DNA of 64,000 nt from Jaapia argillacea MUCL 33604 (taxonomy: Eukaryota; Basidiomycota; Agaricomycetes; Jaapiales; Jaapiaceae): NCBI GenBank assembly GCA_000697665.1, contig KL197723.1, positions 4,213-68,212 of the forward strand, given 5' to 3'. Below, in pieces: positions 11,690 to 22,150 of this stretch (position 1 is its first letter; each line of letters opens with the position of its first letter). Position numbers and translations under genes: made by a program. The notes beneath the pieces were generated by a model. That model saw only the letters and a program-made list of their open reading frames with translations, made no database searches and was not told the origin of the DNA.

Positions 11690-12210
11690 GAGGTCAAGGA
11701 GAAACAATTAATGTGATCCATGTATTCTAATAAGAGGGTTTCGGAGGTTTGGCAACTCAAGGGTGGTGAGAAACACAGACCAGGGATCGCCATTCCTAGA
11801 AAAGCTACAGTAACACAGGCCGGACGAAATAAACGCTGAGTTAATCAACGGCCCCATTGCCGAAAGTGGCACAGACAGACTTGAGTCAGAGGATGATGTC
11901 GACGTGGGTAGATTGCCAATTATGCACGAAGTCGTCGTTTCAGTATCTGGATAAGGCGGAGGTCACGTCGGTAGTAAATGCGACGTAATGCACTATCAGC
12001 GAATGTATTTCCCTGTCAACGAGATACCAGGGGATCCGTGTCGAAGAGCCTTACCGTGCACTTGAACAGCAGCACCGCCACAAACGGTGCAATAGGCATT
12101 GCGGATTCCTCTGGAAAGTATAACTGCGACGCTGCGGAACACAATATCTATCGTGTAGTCACTTGTCTTCATGCCGATTCTGCTCATGATAGCCAGTACG
12201 TAGTGCACAT
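11690..12210 (-). pseudogene. decayed copy of the lectin-block leader segment
   Basis: On the minus strand this stretch aligns by eye with 14280-13690 (minus) and 18690-19310 (plus): shared landmarks are a GGCxxTGCTGTTCAAGTnC region, TTTACCnnnGACGTGACC and the tail CCAAACCTCnGAAACCCT. The copies at 13.7 and 18.9 kb carry a peptide HLTFTND(A/V)TS that resembles a strand of the intact lectin genes. Here no long frame survives. It appears to be a third, truncated duplicate of the segment that precedes each lectin gene. Confidence 0.5.
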
Positions 12211-12536
12211 CAGATCTTCTGAGATACTGTCATAAAGTGATAGTGTTATACTTTGCGACTCATCTCGCTTGCCTCGACCCAGTCCTCTATGGTATTTCTA
12301 TCCGTCATCATTGGACTACTTACTGGTAGCCATTTCCGGATCCCCATAGGTAGACTGTTGTCGGCGTTTTTCTGGGACTCTCGGGACGAGTCTATGCGAT
12401 CATACCTCCTCCTACAGTAATCATAGCACTGCGAGACCCTCGGACCGGGCAACGCGAGAACATCCTCCATTCAAGCCACTATCCGAGTCTATCGATCTTT
12501 CATTTATAGTCGGTGTTAGTATTCATCAGGTTGGGA

Positions 12537-13413
12537 TCACAACCCTGCCTCGTCGACTGGCTCGTCCGCCATCACCAGCGCAAGTGATAATAGGTATTCT
12601 GGAATGTAATCAACGATCTGGGACGCTTATGAGGCGAGAGAGCAATCAATTACCAGGGGTAGATTTTCCCATAAAAGCCATGACTGGTCCGGCGGCATAG
12701 AACAAGGCGGAATCTCGCGAAGGATTCCCAAAAACCGCTATATCAAAATAAGGCAAAATCAGGTGATGCTCCAGGGTTTGAAAGTCAGGACGATCTTACG
12801 AGACGTCTTTATTTCACTAGTTGCCTTGTTGAGGAAGCAGAATTTAAGCTGGAGAACGGCATTGACGCCATTAGGTGTCATCCCCGCGTTCCCTGCGACG
12901 AGCGTGATGATTTCATCTTCTAGGTTAGAAAGAGTCATCAGCAAAATCACCGAGCTGAACAACCTACGAGCTCACCGGTGAGCTTCAAGCATGGAGAACC
13001 CTCCGGGGGCTTCTTCCCATGAACCACAGACACAGTTGTTCGATCTGGTTTTCTGTAAGTGACCTTAATGCCCTTGATAGATTCATCACCGATGAAATCG
13101 ATCTGCTGGATAGGAGCCCGCTTATCAAGGACAAAGCTATACGGGAATTTAGCGACTAACAAGTGCAGAAGGAAGTTGGTGAGTGGGGATGAGGACAGGG
13201 TTATAAATAGAAGAGCAAGGAACACCCACCATCGTAGGCATCGTTAAAGTTGGTTACTTTAGTATTTTTGGATGACACTGCGGCTACGTCGCCCACTGCA
13301 GATGTTACGGAGATATGTTGGATTGGGTTATCCCCCATCAGGACGATCTCGGCATCCATGCCTTCCGGAATGGTATCGAATATAGGTAGAGGGGGTAGAG
13401 AAGGGCGATCCAT
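12537..13413 (-). CDS. jacalin-like lectin, copy 1 (209 aa, five exons)
   Basis: Exons by reading: 13413-13230, 13155-12976, 12919-12800, 12737-12654 and 12598-12537, with four introns of 54-74 bases carrying GT...AG ends; the joined frame is 209 codons plus TGA. Residues about 1-70 (MDRPSLPPLPIFDTIPEG...) form an N-terminal part I do not recognise. Residues about 75-195 follow the jacalin fold pattern: IQQIDFIG, then SIKGIKVTY, VHGKKPPEGSPCLKL, DEIITLVAGNAG, VNAVLQLKF, and a C-terminal GPVMAFMGKS like the IxGFxGxSG strand of jacalins. Members bind sugars, often in defence or cell recognition. No signal peptide is evident, so a cytosolic protein is likely. The near-identical exon structure of the inverted copy at 19649 supports this model. 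The lectin assignment is a pattern match. Confidence 0.7.
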
Positions 13414-13741
13414 GGCTGTCGAAGGAGGGGAAGACGTGCTCTTCAGTCCAGCTCGAGGGAGTTCCTTAAGAGCATTCCGGTTCTTTAAGGAGGCGGTGTG
13501 GAGGTTTAGGGCGAAGAAAACATTCCTGACCCCAAACGCGTCTTTCAAAGTTGGGGGTGGCTGTTAGAGTTTCTGACGTTCCGAAACTCTGACGGTATGA
13601 CCCTGACCCCGTTTGGAAGTCACCCCTCGACTCGGAGTGAGAATCAGATTACCCTATCTAAATGGCACCACACACGCCAACATGGTCGAGGCCAATGTGA
13701 TCCCATGTATTCTAAAGATAGGGTTTCAGAGGTTTGGAAAC

Positions 13742-14140
13742 TCAAGGATGCTGGGAAACACAGACTCGTGACACCATTCCCAGAAAAGCTAACACAGGCC
13801 CGACGAAATAAATGCAGGGTTCATCAACGATTTCACTGTAGGAAGTGACAAGCGAGTAACGAAGATGCGGTTCGAATGATAAGTAAATCATGCCATCCCT
13901 ATCCCTGTGGACGCAGACAGACTGTAGTTGGAAGATGACGCTGACGTTGGCCGATGTTAATCCCTGCTCTGCACGATCGTCATCGTTTCGGTATTCGGAA
14001 AAGGCGGAGGTCGCGTCATTGGTAAATGTGAGGTGTGCACTGTTGATGAATGCATTTACCGGCCAAAGAGATATCGAGCGAGCCGTGTTGGGGAGCCGGG
14101 ACACGTACTTGAACAGCAGGTGCCTCCAACAATGGCGCAA
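13742..14140 (-). pseudogene. lectin-like remnant upstream of copy 1
   Basis: An open minus-strand stretch of 132 codons contains VNAFINSAHLTFTNDATSAF and later EPCIYFVGPVLAFLGMV. These resemble the intact lectin's VNAVLQLKF...ATSE and LFYAAGPVMAFMG segments in the same order, so this may be the decayed second lectin gene of a tandem pair. The same segment is present in the right arm (18.9-19.3 kb), where it is less open. It could instead be a promoter-side sequence with chance similarity. Transcription would run toward the intact lectin gene about 330 bases downstream. Confidence 0.35.
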
Positions 14141-14355
14141 TAGTTGGTACGGATTCCTCCAAAGAGATCTAAGCCAGGACGAATGGCAGGGATGAGTGAA
14201 GAGGAATTCACAGCATAGTGGTCACATCGTTGAAAGCCTTGAGTGTGCGGTCGACGCTACCAACGCAATAGTGAACGTCGGGCGTTAGACTGGAAGGGAG
14301 CTGTCATTTTATACGCATGTGGCATTTGAGATCCAGGTCGAATAAGATCAAGGGG

Positions 14356-14650
14356 TCTTGTATCCCCGCGAAGAGGAGCCCAGCGGGAGGCGTCCACGGG
14401 GTAGGCGACTATGGGGACAGTATGCCGCGACTTCTGCGTGGCGCGGAGAACCACCTTCGAACTTCATCACAGGGCAGCAGGGCAAGCTCATAGAGTCGGC
14501 AGTGAGCATGAGTGATGTGACCAACAAAAGACGTGACGGATGTCGCATAGTATACATTAGCCGTGACTCACCCGTGCCGATCCTCCTACGTTATTGGCAA
14601 GGCGCAACAGTCCGTAAAGTTGTGCGCCAACTATTTCATTTCATTCCAAG
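14356..14650. other. left-arm-only insertion of about 0.3 kb
   Basis: Aligning the two arms of the inverted duplication, the left arm has about 295 bases between CGAATAAGATCAAGGGG and CACTACGACTCAG that the right arm lacks (right arm near 18605-18625). No terminal repeats or coding signal were seen. Confidence 0.4.
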
Positions 14651-14689
14651 CACTACGACTCAGTTATTCTAGAAACCCTCCGAATCATA

Positions 14690-14884
14690 ATGTCTTCGTC
14701 AAAGTCCGACTCTGACGACTCAGTGTCCAGTGGCTACGTCCCTCGTTCCGACTATGCCATCAAGAAATCCTTTGGCGGACACCGTAACTTTATGGGCTCT
14801 CATGGGTTGAAGATGGATGAATTTAGGGAAGCAAAGGCGATTTTGGATAGGTATAGAGAGTGTGACAAGTTCGATTACTTATGA
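14690..14884 (+). CDS. small conserved fungal protein (64 aa), copy 1
   Basis: A 64-codon frame starting MSSSKSDSDDSVSSGYVP and containing SFGGHRNFMGSHGLK followed by EAKAILDRYRECDKFDY. It resembles a group of short fungal proteins of unknown function with a core of the type SFGGxxNFMxSxGLK...EAKAIIDxxRExD (recalled, not searched). The stop follows FDYL. A copy lies inverted at 18277-18537 with a longer C-terminus and an altered N-terminus. A further exon, possible in the inverted copy (DYEQSQQGG), could also be used here if an intron begins at the end of the conserved core. It lies at the outer edge of the lectin arm and diverges from the lectin gene. Confidence 0.5.
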   Translation: MSSSKSDSDDSVSSGYVPRSDYAIKKSFGGHRNFMGSHGLKMDEFREAKAILDRYRECDKFDYL

Positions 14885-14897
14885 GCAATCTCAACAA

Positions 14898-15130
14898 GGT
14901 AGCATAGTCAATAAGTAGCTGGTCAGTTTTGAACACAACGCTTAATGCCCACCACCATTTCCCAGAGTTCATATTCTAACTTCCGTTTACTCAATCACCA
15001 GCCCCCCCTTTTTCCAAGATATGGTGTTGGGAGGATTTGAGATGGGTGTTGGACAGAATCTGTTTGTGTAATGCGCTGAGAGTGCTTAGTCTTGATTGAA
15101 GATAGTGGCGTGTAATTACATTAGAGCTTC
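14898..15130. repeat. rearranged edge of the left arm
   Basis: Bases 14898-15005 match 18236-18370 in the same orientation, while 15015-15130 (CCAAGATATGGTGTTGGGAG onward) match 18120-18233 in the opposite orientation. The neighbouring arm is inverted, so this edge records a small extra inversion. Confidence 0.5.
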
Positions 15131-15218
15131 GTTGTCCGTAGACCGTGACTTCACAAACAATGAATCCCGCAAGAGACCCAAAAAGCGTATCCGCGATAGG
15201 TAAAAAGTCTTCACTCGC

Positions 15219-17182
15219 TCATTCTCCAGCCCTGACCCCCTCCGAGTCTAAAACCTCCCCCGCCCTCTCCCACCCCCTCCAAGGTTCACCACCCGTAACA
15301 AACCTAGCTCCCACAACCCAAAACACCCACCTCTCCACTGCTTCCTGCATCATCAACACACACAACACTCCCACATCCATCATCGCTCTCAACAAATTGG
15401 ATATATATGCGTCGACTTTGTTTGGAGTATATGCGTCGACTTTGTTTGGAGTGTACGCGTCGACTGTGTCCGGGGCGTATGCGTCGAGTGGGTGGAGAGG
15501 TGGGATAGGGAGCGACGCATGCGAGAGGATAGGTTTAGGGATGGGGAGAGTTCGGATATATTGTCTCCACGACCTCCTCCCACCATCGGGGGCGGAGAAT
15601 ACATCAAGAAACAACTTGGTATCCGAGACGGAGAAGATCTTCTCTGCGCGGCTACCAATGAGTAAAGCGTGTGCCGGAGAGGGAGAAGTGAAGATGAAGG
15701 TGAAGAATCTTGGGGAGAGGTAGTTGATCGTTAGGGTTTGTGGTGTCTTGGGAGGTAGTATAGCGCTTGAAGATGCGGGGTGAGAGTGTTCCGTGGAAGA
15801 GGATTGAGATGGCGCGAAGGTTCGATTAGGAACTAAAGGGTTCCCCGAAACCAACCTCGCCTCCACCTTCTTCCCCTCCCTCTCAAGCCCCTCTACCCGG
15901 CGTTCCAAAAACCTCTCAACTCTCTTCCTCATATACTTCTCAACCAACGACTCGCTTTGCCACCCAACTCCAAACGAACCGACCTCACTTCCCTTTCCCC
16001 TCTCGATAGCTTTCGAGCCCTTCAACTCAGAGTTCAAGGCCCAAACTCCCTTGGGTTCAGGCCTCGCCCAAACCCTCAACCCCTTCCCATAATGCAAGAT
16101 CCCAGCCTGCCACAAAATCCTAGGAAGAGTCAAGACCAAAACGAGCGGGTATCGGGCTAATGTTCCCAGCAGAGCCGTTGTCGTCAAAGGTTTTGAAGTG
16201 TGTGGGGTAAGGGAAGCTGATAGGAGGAGGGGGCCTTTGGATATAGGAAGACGACGTTGTTGTTCTGGGGATAGCGGGAGAAAGTATTGGACCCTAACCT
16301 TAGGAATGGGATTGGATGTAGGGGGAGTACGGTGGTGGGGTGGGTGAGAGGGACGGGTTATGGAGACAGTGTAGAAACCGTTACGGTCGTTGAAGGGAGA
16401 GACGTGGAAGGCGCGGGGGAAGGTCCATGTATGGTCAAACCTGGGGACGCGTAATAAAATGAGGAGGTGTTCTTGACTTGCGATAGAAGGAAGCGATTGG
16501 GGTAGTGCTCACCCTGTACAAGGCACGTCTTCTCCTTTGCCTACCTCTAAGACGTAGACGTGTCGTTCACCAAAAGTGTTATGTACCTATGCTCAAAATC
16601 ATTAGCATACACTCGTTCGATGTAACAGTTGGATGAACGCACCTCTAATATAGTAATCCACAGAGCTTGTTGCCTAGCTTTATAGCAATAATACACAGTG
16701 AGAGGGTTGATACCCTCAAACCCAAGAAAGCTAGGCATAGTCATCATCCACACCTCTCCCAACACATCTCTTCCCTCATTATCAACCATCTCATAGCCAC
16801 TAAACCTCAAAACTTCAACCAACTTCTCCAAGATCGGTTTCTCCTTCGCGTCCTCTGCACCACGATAATCCAATAAATACCCACCAGCTCTCAATCCACA
16901 AATCCTCCACGCGACGCCTCCATAACCGAACACCAATCCCCGACCGAGATCGAGGTGGTGTCGTTCGAGGGAGCGGAGGGAGAGGAGGAAGGAGAGGGTT
17001 GGGTATGTGAAGGAGTGCTTGGATGGTGTGGGGAGGTAGCGAGTGTGTGAGGTTGTGTTGAGGAGGATGTAAGAGTGGGATGCGATGGGGTAATGGTTCG
17101 GAGGAGACTGAGGACGGAGGTAGAGGAAGAGAGATGTGGAGAGAAGAGTTGTTGTGATGATCGCGTCCAGGAGGAACGACAT
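15219..17182 (-). CDS. DUF1365 family protein (611 aa, three exons)
   Basis: Exons 17182-16643, 16586-16513 and 16440-15219 join into 612 codons in frame. The N-terminus is a hydrophobic segment (LLDAIITTTLLSTSLFLYL), a likely membrane anchor. The DUF1365 core follows: HTRYLPTPSKHSFTYP, RGLVFGYGG, MMTMPSFLGFEGINPLTVYY, then across intron 1 ILE-VHNTFGERHVYVLEVG and across intron 2 GFDHTWTFPRAFHVSPFNDR. The second half has another hydrophobic stretch (YPLVLVLTLP) and a tail with an eight-residue repeat DAYTPNKV near 15400-15480. Function is unknown; bacterial DUF1365 genes often neighbour fatty-acid-modifying genes. It is single copy here and lies in the spacer between the two lectin arms. A coding sequence this intact in the middle of a duplicated block suggests it is under selection. 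Confidence 0.88.
15400..15486. repeat. 24-bp tandem repeat inside the DUF1365 gene
   Basis: Three to four copies of a unit containing GCGTCGACTTTGTTTGGAGT are repeated head to tail and encode DAYTPNKV on the minus strand. The unit keeps the frame, so copy number could vary without breaking the protein. Confidence 0.8.
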
Positions 17183-17239
17183 ACTTAAGGCGGTTAGGGT
17201 GGGTCAACGCGTATCACAAGATGGGAGCAAGAATCGGGG

Positions 17240-17960
17240 GAGTCAACGTTGTGCATGCTGGACTGTGTTGCTCGATCCACGACAGTGAGCATCCCAAGAT
17301 CGATCCTGTCAGGCGAATGCTCAGATGTTCACTTGCTAACTATGTTGTCATACAGCACGTGACTGGGACGCGTCGCGCTGGTCAGCCACCGCACTACCGA
17401 CGCGTTTCAAACCAGTCAACCCGAGCTCCCCTGCCCCTTCTTTTCATGTGAAAGGTCATGCATGTGATTGAAGAAACCTATAAAATACCTGGAAAATTCG
17501 CCCTCAACCATCTTCATTCCCCCCACGATCCACCGCCCTCAGTCTTCAAGCTTCGCCTCCAAGCCCAAGCCTCAAGCCTCAAGGGTCCAAGATGCCAGAG
17601 TCAGCGAGCAACACCTGAGCCTCAACACACAAACGCACTATCGCTCAACACATGCGCTTCGACACCAACCATCGACCTCCCTTCAAGTTGTGTGAACAGT
17701 GTGATCCAACAGGAGTTCAGCCCAATCACCATCTCTGTATCCTCCAGACGCGGCATAGCATACCTCATAACAAACAAAGACTGAGACGGGTCATTGACTG
17801 CAGATGTCCATAGCCCGCTTGGCTCCACATCGCGGAAAGATATTGGCTCTCCGGTAAAATTGGGCGGCTTTGTAAAAGGATGGTTGGTGGGCTAGATAGT
17901 CCCGTGCGCGGGGCGGTGAGTAGACGCGCTGTCTTCGACTGTTGATTCCAGTTACTCACA
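17240..17960 (+). repeat. direct repeat B, copy 1 (promoter-like)
   Basis: This stretch matches 21230-21880 in the same orientation over most of its length. Shared landmarks are TTGATCCACGACA-like sequence, CACGTGACTG, GATTGAAGAAACC, a run of C/T-rich leader, and AACAGTGTGATNCAACAGGAGTTC. CCTATAAAATACCTGG at about 17478 looks like a TATA box followed by a pyrimidine-rich leader, so the repeat may carry the promoter and first codons of a gene whose body is gone. The short peptide QQEFSPITISVSSR follows in both copies; only copy 2 has an ATG before it. Confidence 0.6.
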
Positions 17961-18276
17961 CCGTTGTTAACAGGTCAACTTTAGGCTCCGGGTAGAGGGG
18001 GCGGGGAGAAGGGCATGGTTTCGTCGTTTGGATGACTCAGAGGGGTTGGGGCAGGTGGGAATGAGGGATAGGGAGTGAAGAGTTTTTACTTATTGAGGTT
18101 GGGATTACGGGATTCGTTGTTTCTGAAGTCTAGGGCATAACGACACTCTAATGTTATTGCATGCCACTATCTTCAACCAGGGCTAAGCGCTCTCACTACA
18201 TCTCAAACCCTTCCAACACCATATCTTGGAAGGGGGTAGCATAGTCAATAAGTAGCTGAGTCCAATACAAAACTTA

Positions 18277-18537
18277 CTACCAACCACCATCCCCCCCCCT
18301 CGAGAACTGGTTTAATTGTTTCCCAGAGCTCGTATTCTCACTTCCGTCTCCTTCATCACCAGCCCTACCCCCTTGTTGAGACTGCTCATAATCGAACTTG
18401 TCACACTCCCTATACCCATCCAAAATCGCCTTCGCTTCCTCACATTTACCCATCTTCAACCCATGACAGCCCATGAAGTTATGGTGTCCGCCAACCGATT
18501 TTCTCCATGGCGTCGCCGGAACGAGGGACGCACACAC
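18277..18537 (-). pseudogene. small conserved fungal protein, altered copy 2
   Basis: The conserved core GGHHNFMGCHGLKM...EAKAILDGYRECDKFDY is kept on the minus strand and runs on into EQSQQGGRAGDEGDGSENTS. The original N-terminus, readable at about 18572 as MSSVKSDNS, is in another frame, so the present open frame begins with a different, unrelated leader. It is probably a decaying paralogue of the gene at 14690, though its C-terminus may show what the full-length protein looked like. Confidence 0.45.
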
Positions 18538-18689
18538 CGGACCTCGAGTTGTCGGACTTCACTGAAGACATTATGATCCAGAGAATGTCTGGAATAACTG
18601 AGTCATAGTGGGCCCTTGATGTTATTCGGCCTGGATCTCAAATGGCAAGATCACAAGCGTTATATAAAAATTACAGCCGCGTCACGTTC

Positions 18690-19310
18690 ACGATTAATAT
18701 TGCGTCGGTAACGTCGACCTCACACCCAAGGCTTTCAACGATGTGACCACTAGCCTGTGGACTCCTCTTCACTCATCCTGCCATTCATCCATGGGTTAGA
18801 TCTCTTCGGAGTAATCCACATTACCTACTGTGCCATTGGGTGGAGGTAACTGCTGTTCACGTACGCAGCACGGTTACTCAACACGGCTCGCCCGATCTCT
18901 CTTTGGCTGATAAATGCATTCATCAACAGTGCATTACCTCACGTTTACCAACGACGTGACCTCCGTCTTGTCCAAATACCGAAACGATGACGATCGTGCA
19001 GAGCGGGGTGAGTGTCGACCAACGCCGTCAGCCTTATCCTCCAACTGTAGTTTGTCTACGTCCACAGGGATAGGGATGGCATGTTTTTATTTATCCATTC
19101 GCACCGCATGGTCTTTACTTGCTTGCTACTTCCTACAGTAAAACTGCTGATGAACCCTGGATTTATTTCGTCTGTAGCTTTTCTGGGAATGGCGTCACCG
19201 GTCTGTGTTTCTCAGCATGCTTGAGTTTCCAAACCTCTGAAACCCTATTCTTAGAATACATGGGATCCCATTGTGTCTCCTTAGCCTCGACCATGTTGAC
19301 GTGTGTGGTG
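18690..19310 (+). pseudogene. lectin-like remnant upstream of copy 2
   Basis: Counterpart of 14280-13690 on the other arm. It encodes YLTFTNDVTSVLSKYRNDDD and, in a different frame, DEPWIYFVCSFSG, matching the left-arm remnant but with the frame disrupted. Read with its partner, it suggests that the ancestral block held a second lectin-like gene just 5' of the present one. Confidence 0.35.
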
Positions 19311-19648
19311 CCATTTCGATGGGGTAATCTGATTCTCACTCTGAGCCGAGTGGTGACTTCCGATTGCGAACGGGGTTAGGGTCATACCGTCGGAGTTTCG
19401 GCACCAACACTGCCCCAGTCAGCTACAGTGAGGCCGACAAGGTGGCATCGACAACTTTGTCGGGTCTTGGGAAGAGAATATTCCAAAGAAACTTCAGAAG
19501 CTCTTATCGCCACCCCCAAAGACGTGTTTCAGCTCAGGGATGTTTTCTTTACCCCAAACCACCACACCGCCTCCTTAAAGAACCGGAATACTCTTAAGGG
19601 ACTCCCTCGAGCTGGACTGAAAGGTACCTCTTCCCCCCCTTGAACACC

Positions 19649-20528
19649 ATGGATCGCCTTTCTCCATCCCCTCTACCTATGTTCAATACCATTCCGGCAG
19701 GCAAGAATCCAGAGATTATCTTGATGGGGAAGAACCCAATCCAAAATATCTCCATAACATCTGCAGTGGGCGATGTAGCAGCAGTGTCATCTGAAAGCAC
19801 CACAGTAACCGACTTTAACGACGCCTATGATAGTGAGTATTCCTTCCTTTTCTATCTATAACCACGTCGCCATTCCTACTCACCAACTTCCTTCTGCACG
19901 TCTTAGTCGCTAAATTCCCGTATAGCTTTCTCCTTGATAAGCGGGCTCCTATCCAGCAGATCGATTTCACCGGTGATAAATCTATCAAAGGCATTAGGGT
20001 CACTTACCGAAAACGAGATCACACAACTGTGTCTGTGGTTCATGGGAAGAAGCCCCCGGAGGGTTCTCCGTGCTTGAAGCTCACCGGTGAGCTCGTAGGT
20101 TGTTCAGCTCGGTGATTTTGCTGATAATTCTTCCTAACCTAGATGCCGAAATTATCACGCTTGTCGCGGGGAATGCGGGGATGACGTGTGATGGTCCTGT
20201 TAAAGCCATTCTCCAGCTCAAATTCTGCTCCCTCAACAAGGACACTAGTGAAATAAAGACATCTCGTAAGATCGTCCCGACTTTCAAACCCTGGAACATC
20301 ATCTGATTTTGCCTTATTTTGATGTAGCGGTTTTTGGAAATCCATCGCGAGATCCGCCCTTGTTCTATGCCGCCGGACCAGTCATGGCTTTTATGGGAAA
20401 ATCTACCCCTGGTAATTGATTTCTCTCTCGCCTCATAAGCGTCCCAGATCGTTAATTACATTCCAGAATACCTATTATCACTTGCGTTGGTGATGGCGGA
20501 CGGTCCAGTCGACGAGGCGGGGTTGTGA
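19649..20528 (+). CDS. jacalin-like lectin, copy 2 (210 aa, five exons)
   Basis: Exons 19649-19832, 19907-20086, 20143-20265, 20328-20411 and 20467-20528 join to 211 codons ending in TGA. The first ATG in frame is 19649 (MDRLSPSPLP), matching the start of copy 1; the codon nine bases earlier is TTG. Jacalin-type landmarks are IQQIDFTG, SIKGIRVTY, VHGKKPPEG, AEIITLVAGNAG, KAILQLKF and GPVMAFMGKS. Compared with copy 1 most differences are conservative and all splice sites are kept, with one extra codon near CDGPVKA. Both copies therefore look functional and under constraint. No signal peptide is evident. The two genes point away from each other across the DUF1365 spacer. Confidence 0.7.
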
Positions 20529-20599
20529 TCCCTACCTGACGAACCATGTTGCTAACACCAACTGTAAATAAAAGACCGACAAAAACTCGGATATTGACT

Positions 20600-20840
20600 T
20601 CAATGAAGGATGTTCTCGCGTTGCCCGGTCCGAGGGTCTCGCAGTGCTATGATTAGCATCACCAATAATTAACAAGGACTGCTGTACGAGCATAGAGATG
20701 GGACAGGCTCGTCCCGAGAGTCCCGGAAAAACGCTGACAACAATCTACCTACGGGGAGATGGCTACCAGTAGTCCAACGATGGCGGATAGAATTACCGTG
20801 GAGAATTGGGTTAAGGCAAGTGAAATAAGTCGCAAAGTAT
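20600..20840 (+). other. conserved segment downstream of lectin copy 2
   Basis: Matches 12480-12240 on the minus strand downstream of copy 1, including an ATG and VLALPGPRVSQCYD in copy 1. In this copy the same frame ends soon after. It may be a 3' untranslated region or a remnant of another gene; no family recognised. Confidence 0.35.
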
Positions 20841-21229
20841 AACACTATCGCTTTACGAGGGTATCTCATAAGATCTGATGTGCGCTATGTACTAGCTTTC
20901 ATGAGCGGAATTGGCATGAAGACGACGAGTGACTACACAATAGACATCGTGTTCGCAGTGTCGGAGTCATGAGGGCGGGTGAGTTGGACGCATAAAATGT
21001 GGGCGCGCACTGTGAGGCCAGACGTAACTGGCGCCACTGACCAATTAACGGAATAGTTTGCTGTGCTGACGAGTAGGAAGAAGTAAATAAATAAGCCACC
21101 ATAGAAAAGGAACAAGGACTCAATGGCAGCCTGCGAATTGGTTGTTCATGTACCAGGATATAACAGGAGCTTTGCAAGAAAAAGCGAGAAAGCAAGACTA
21201 TCGCTTTCGCTCACCACGGCACGAAACGT

Positions 21230-21880
21230 GCAGTGGATGCCTTTACCGCTTGATCCACGACACCGAGCAGCTCAAGATTGATCGGGCCAATGCTGGGATG
21301 TCGACTTGCCCACTATGTGACGCCACGTGACTGCGACGTGCTGGTCAGCCACCGACGCGCCTATTGTCAACGCAAGCTGCCCTGCCCCTAAGGTCCTACA
21401 TGTGATTGAAGAAACCTAAAATACATCTGAAAGTCCTCCACCTTCTTCATCCCCCCCACCATCCACCGCCCTCGGCCTTCAGACGTCTAAGATTTAGGGG
21501 TCGGCGAGCAACACCTAAGCCTCAACACACAAACGTCATCGTTCAACAGTGAATCAACACATACACCTCAACTCCAAGTCTCAACCCCCCTCGTGTGAAC
21601 AGTGTGATGCAACAGGAGTTCAGCCCAATCACCATCTCTGTGTCCTCTAGAGGCAACATAGCATACCTCATTATAAAAAGGCTGAGGCGGGTCATTGACT
21701 GCAGATGTCTATAGCCGGCTTGGCGCCACATCGCGGAAAGATATTAATTGGCACTTCGGTAAATTTGGGTGGCTTTGTAAAAGGATGGTTGGTGGGCTAG
21801 AAGACGCGCTTTCTTCGACGGTCGATTCCAGTTACTCATATCATCTTTGATAGGTTAACTTTGGGCTCTGAGAAGAAGGC
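21230..21880 (+). repeat. direct repeat B, copy 2
   Basis: Second copy of the 17.24-17.96 kb segment in the same orientation, about 3.98 kb further on. At 21604 it has an ATG (MQQEFSPITISVSSRGN) where copy 1 has ATC; the frame ends after 35 codons. No gene body follows before the SET2 terminator side at 22.1 kb. Confidence 0.6.
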
Positions 21881-22150
21881 GGGACAGGGGAGAATGGCAT
21901 GGTTCCGTAGTTTGCTGAATTTGTATTGGTTCGTTGAGAGCCAACTTCGACCCGTCCGAACAATATTAATATGGATCCTCACTTGAAGAGTATCATTCTG
22001 CTTACGGCTGAGTACTGACGAGGGGAACTAACCAGTGAGCATTCAGTCCGGCAAGCTTATGTACGATAAAATAACAAAATAAGACAACATCCGAAAAGGA
22101 ACAGGCTCCACCATCGAAAAACAACAACCTCCGCCATCGAAAAGAAAGGG

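Larger units (their letters stand above)
18120..20960 (+). repeat. right arm of the lectin inverted duplication
   Basis: Inverted relative to 12130-15130. The order in the sense direction is small protein edge, lectin-like remnant, intact lectin gene, then a conserved 3' segment containing GAAGGATGTTCTCGCGTTGCC (about 20610) and CGGAATTGGCATGAAGAC (about 20907). The spacer between the arms is about 3 kb. Confidence 0.85.
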
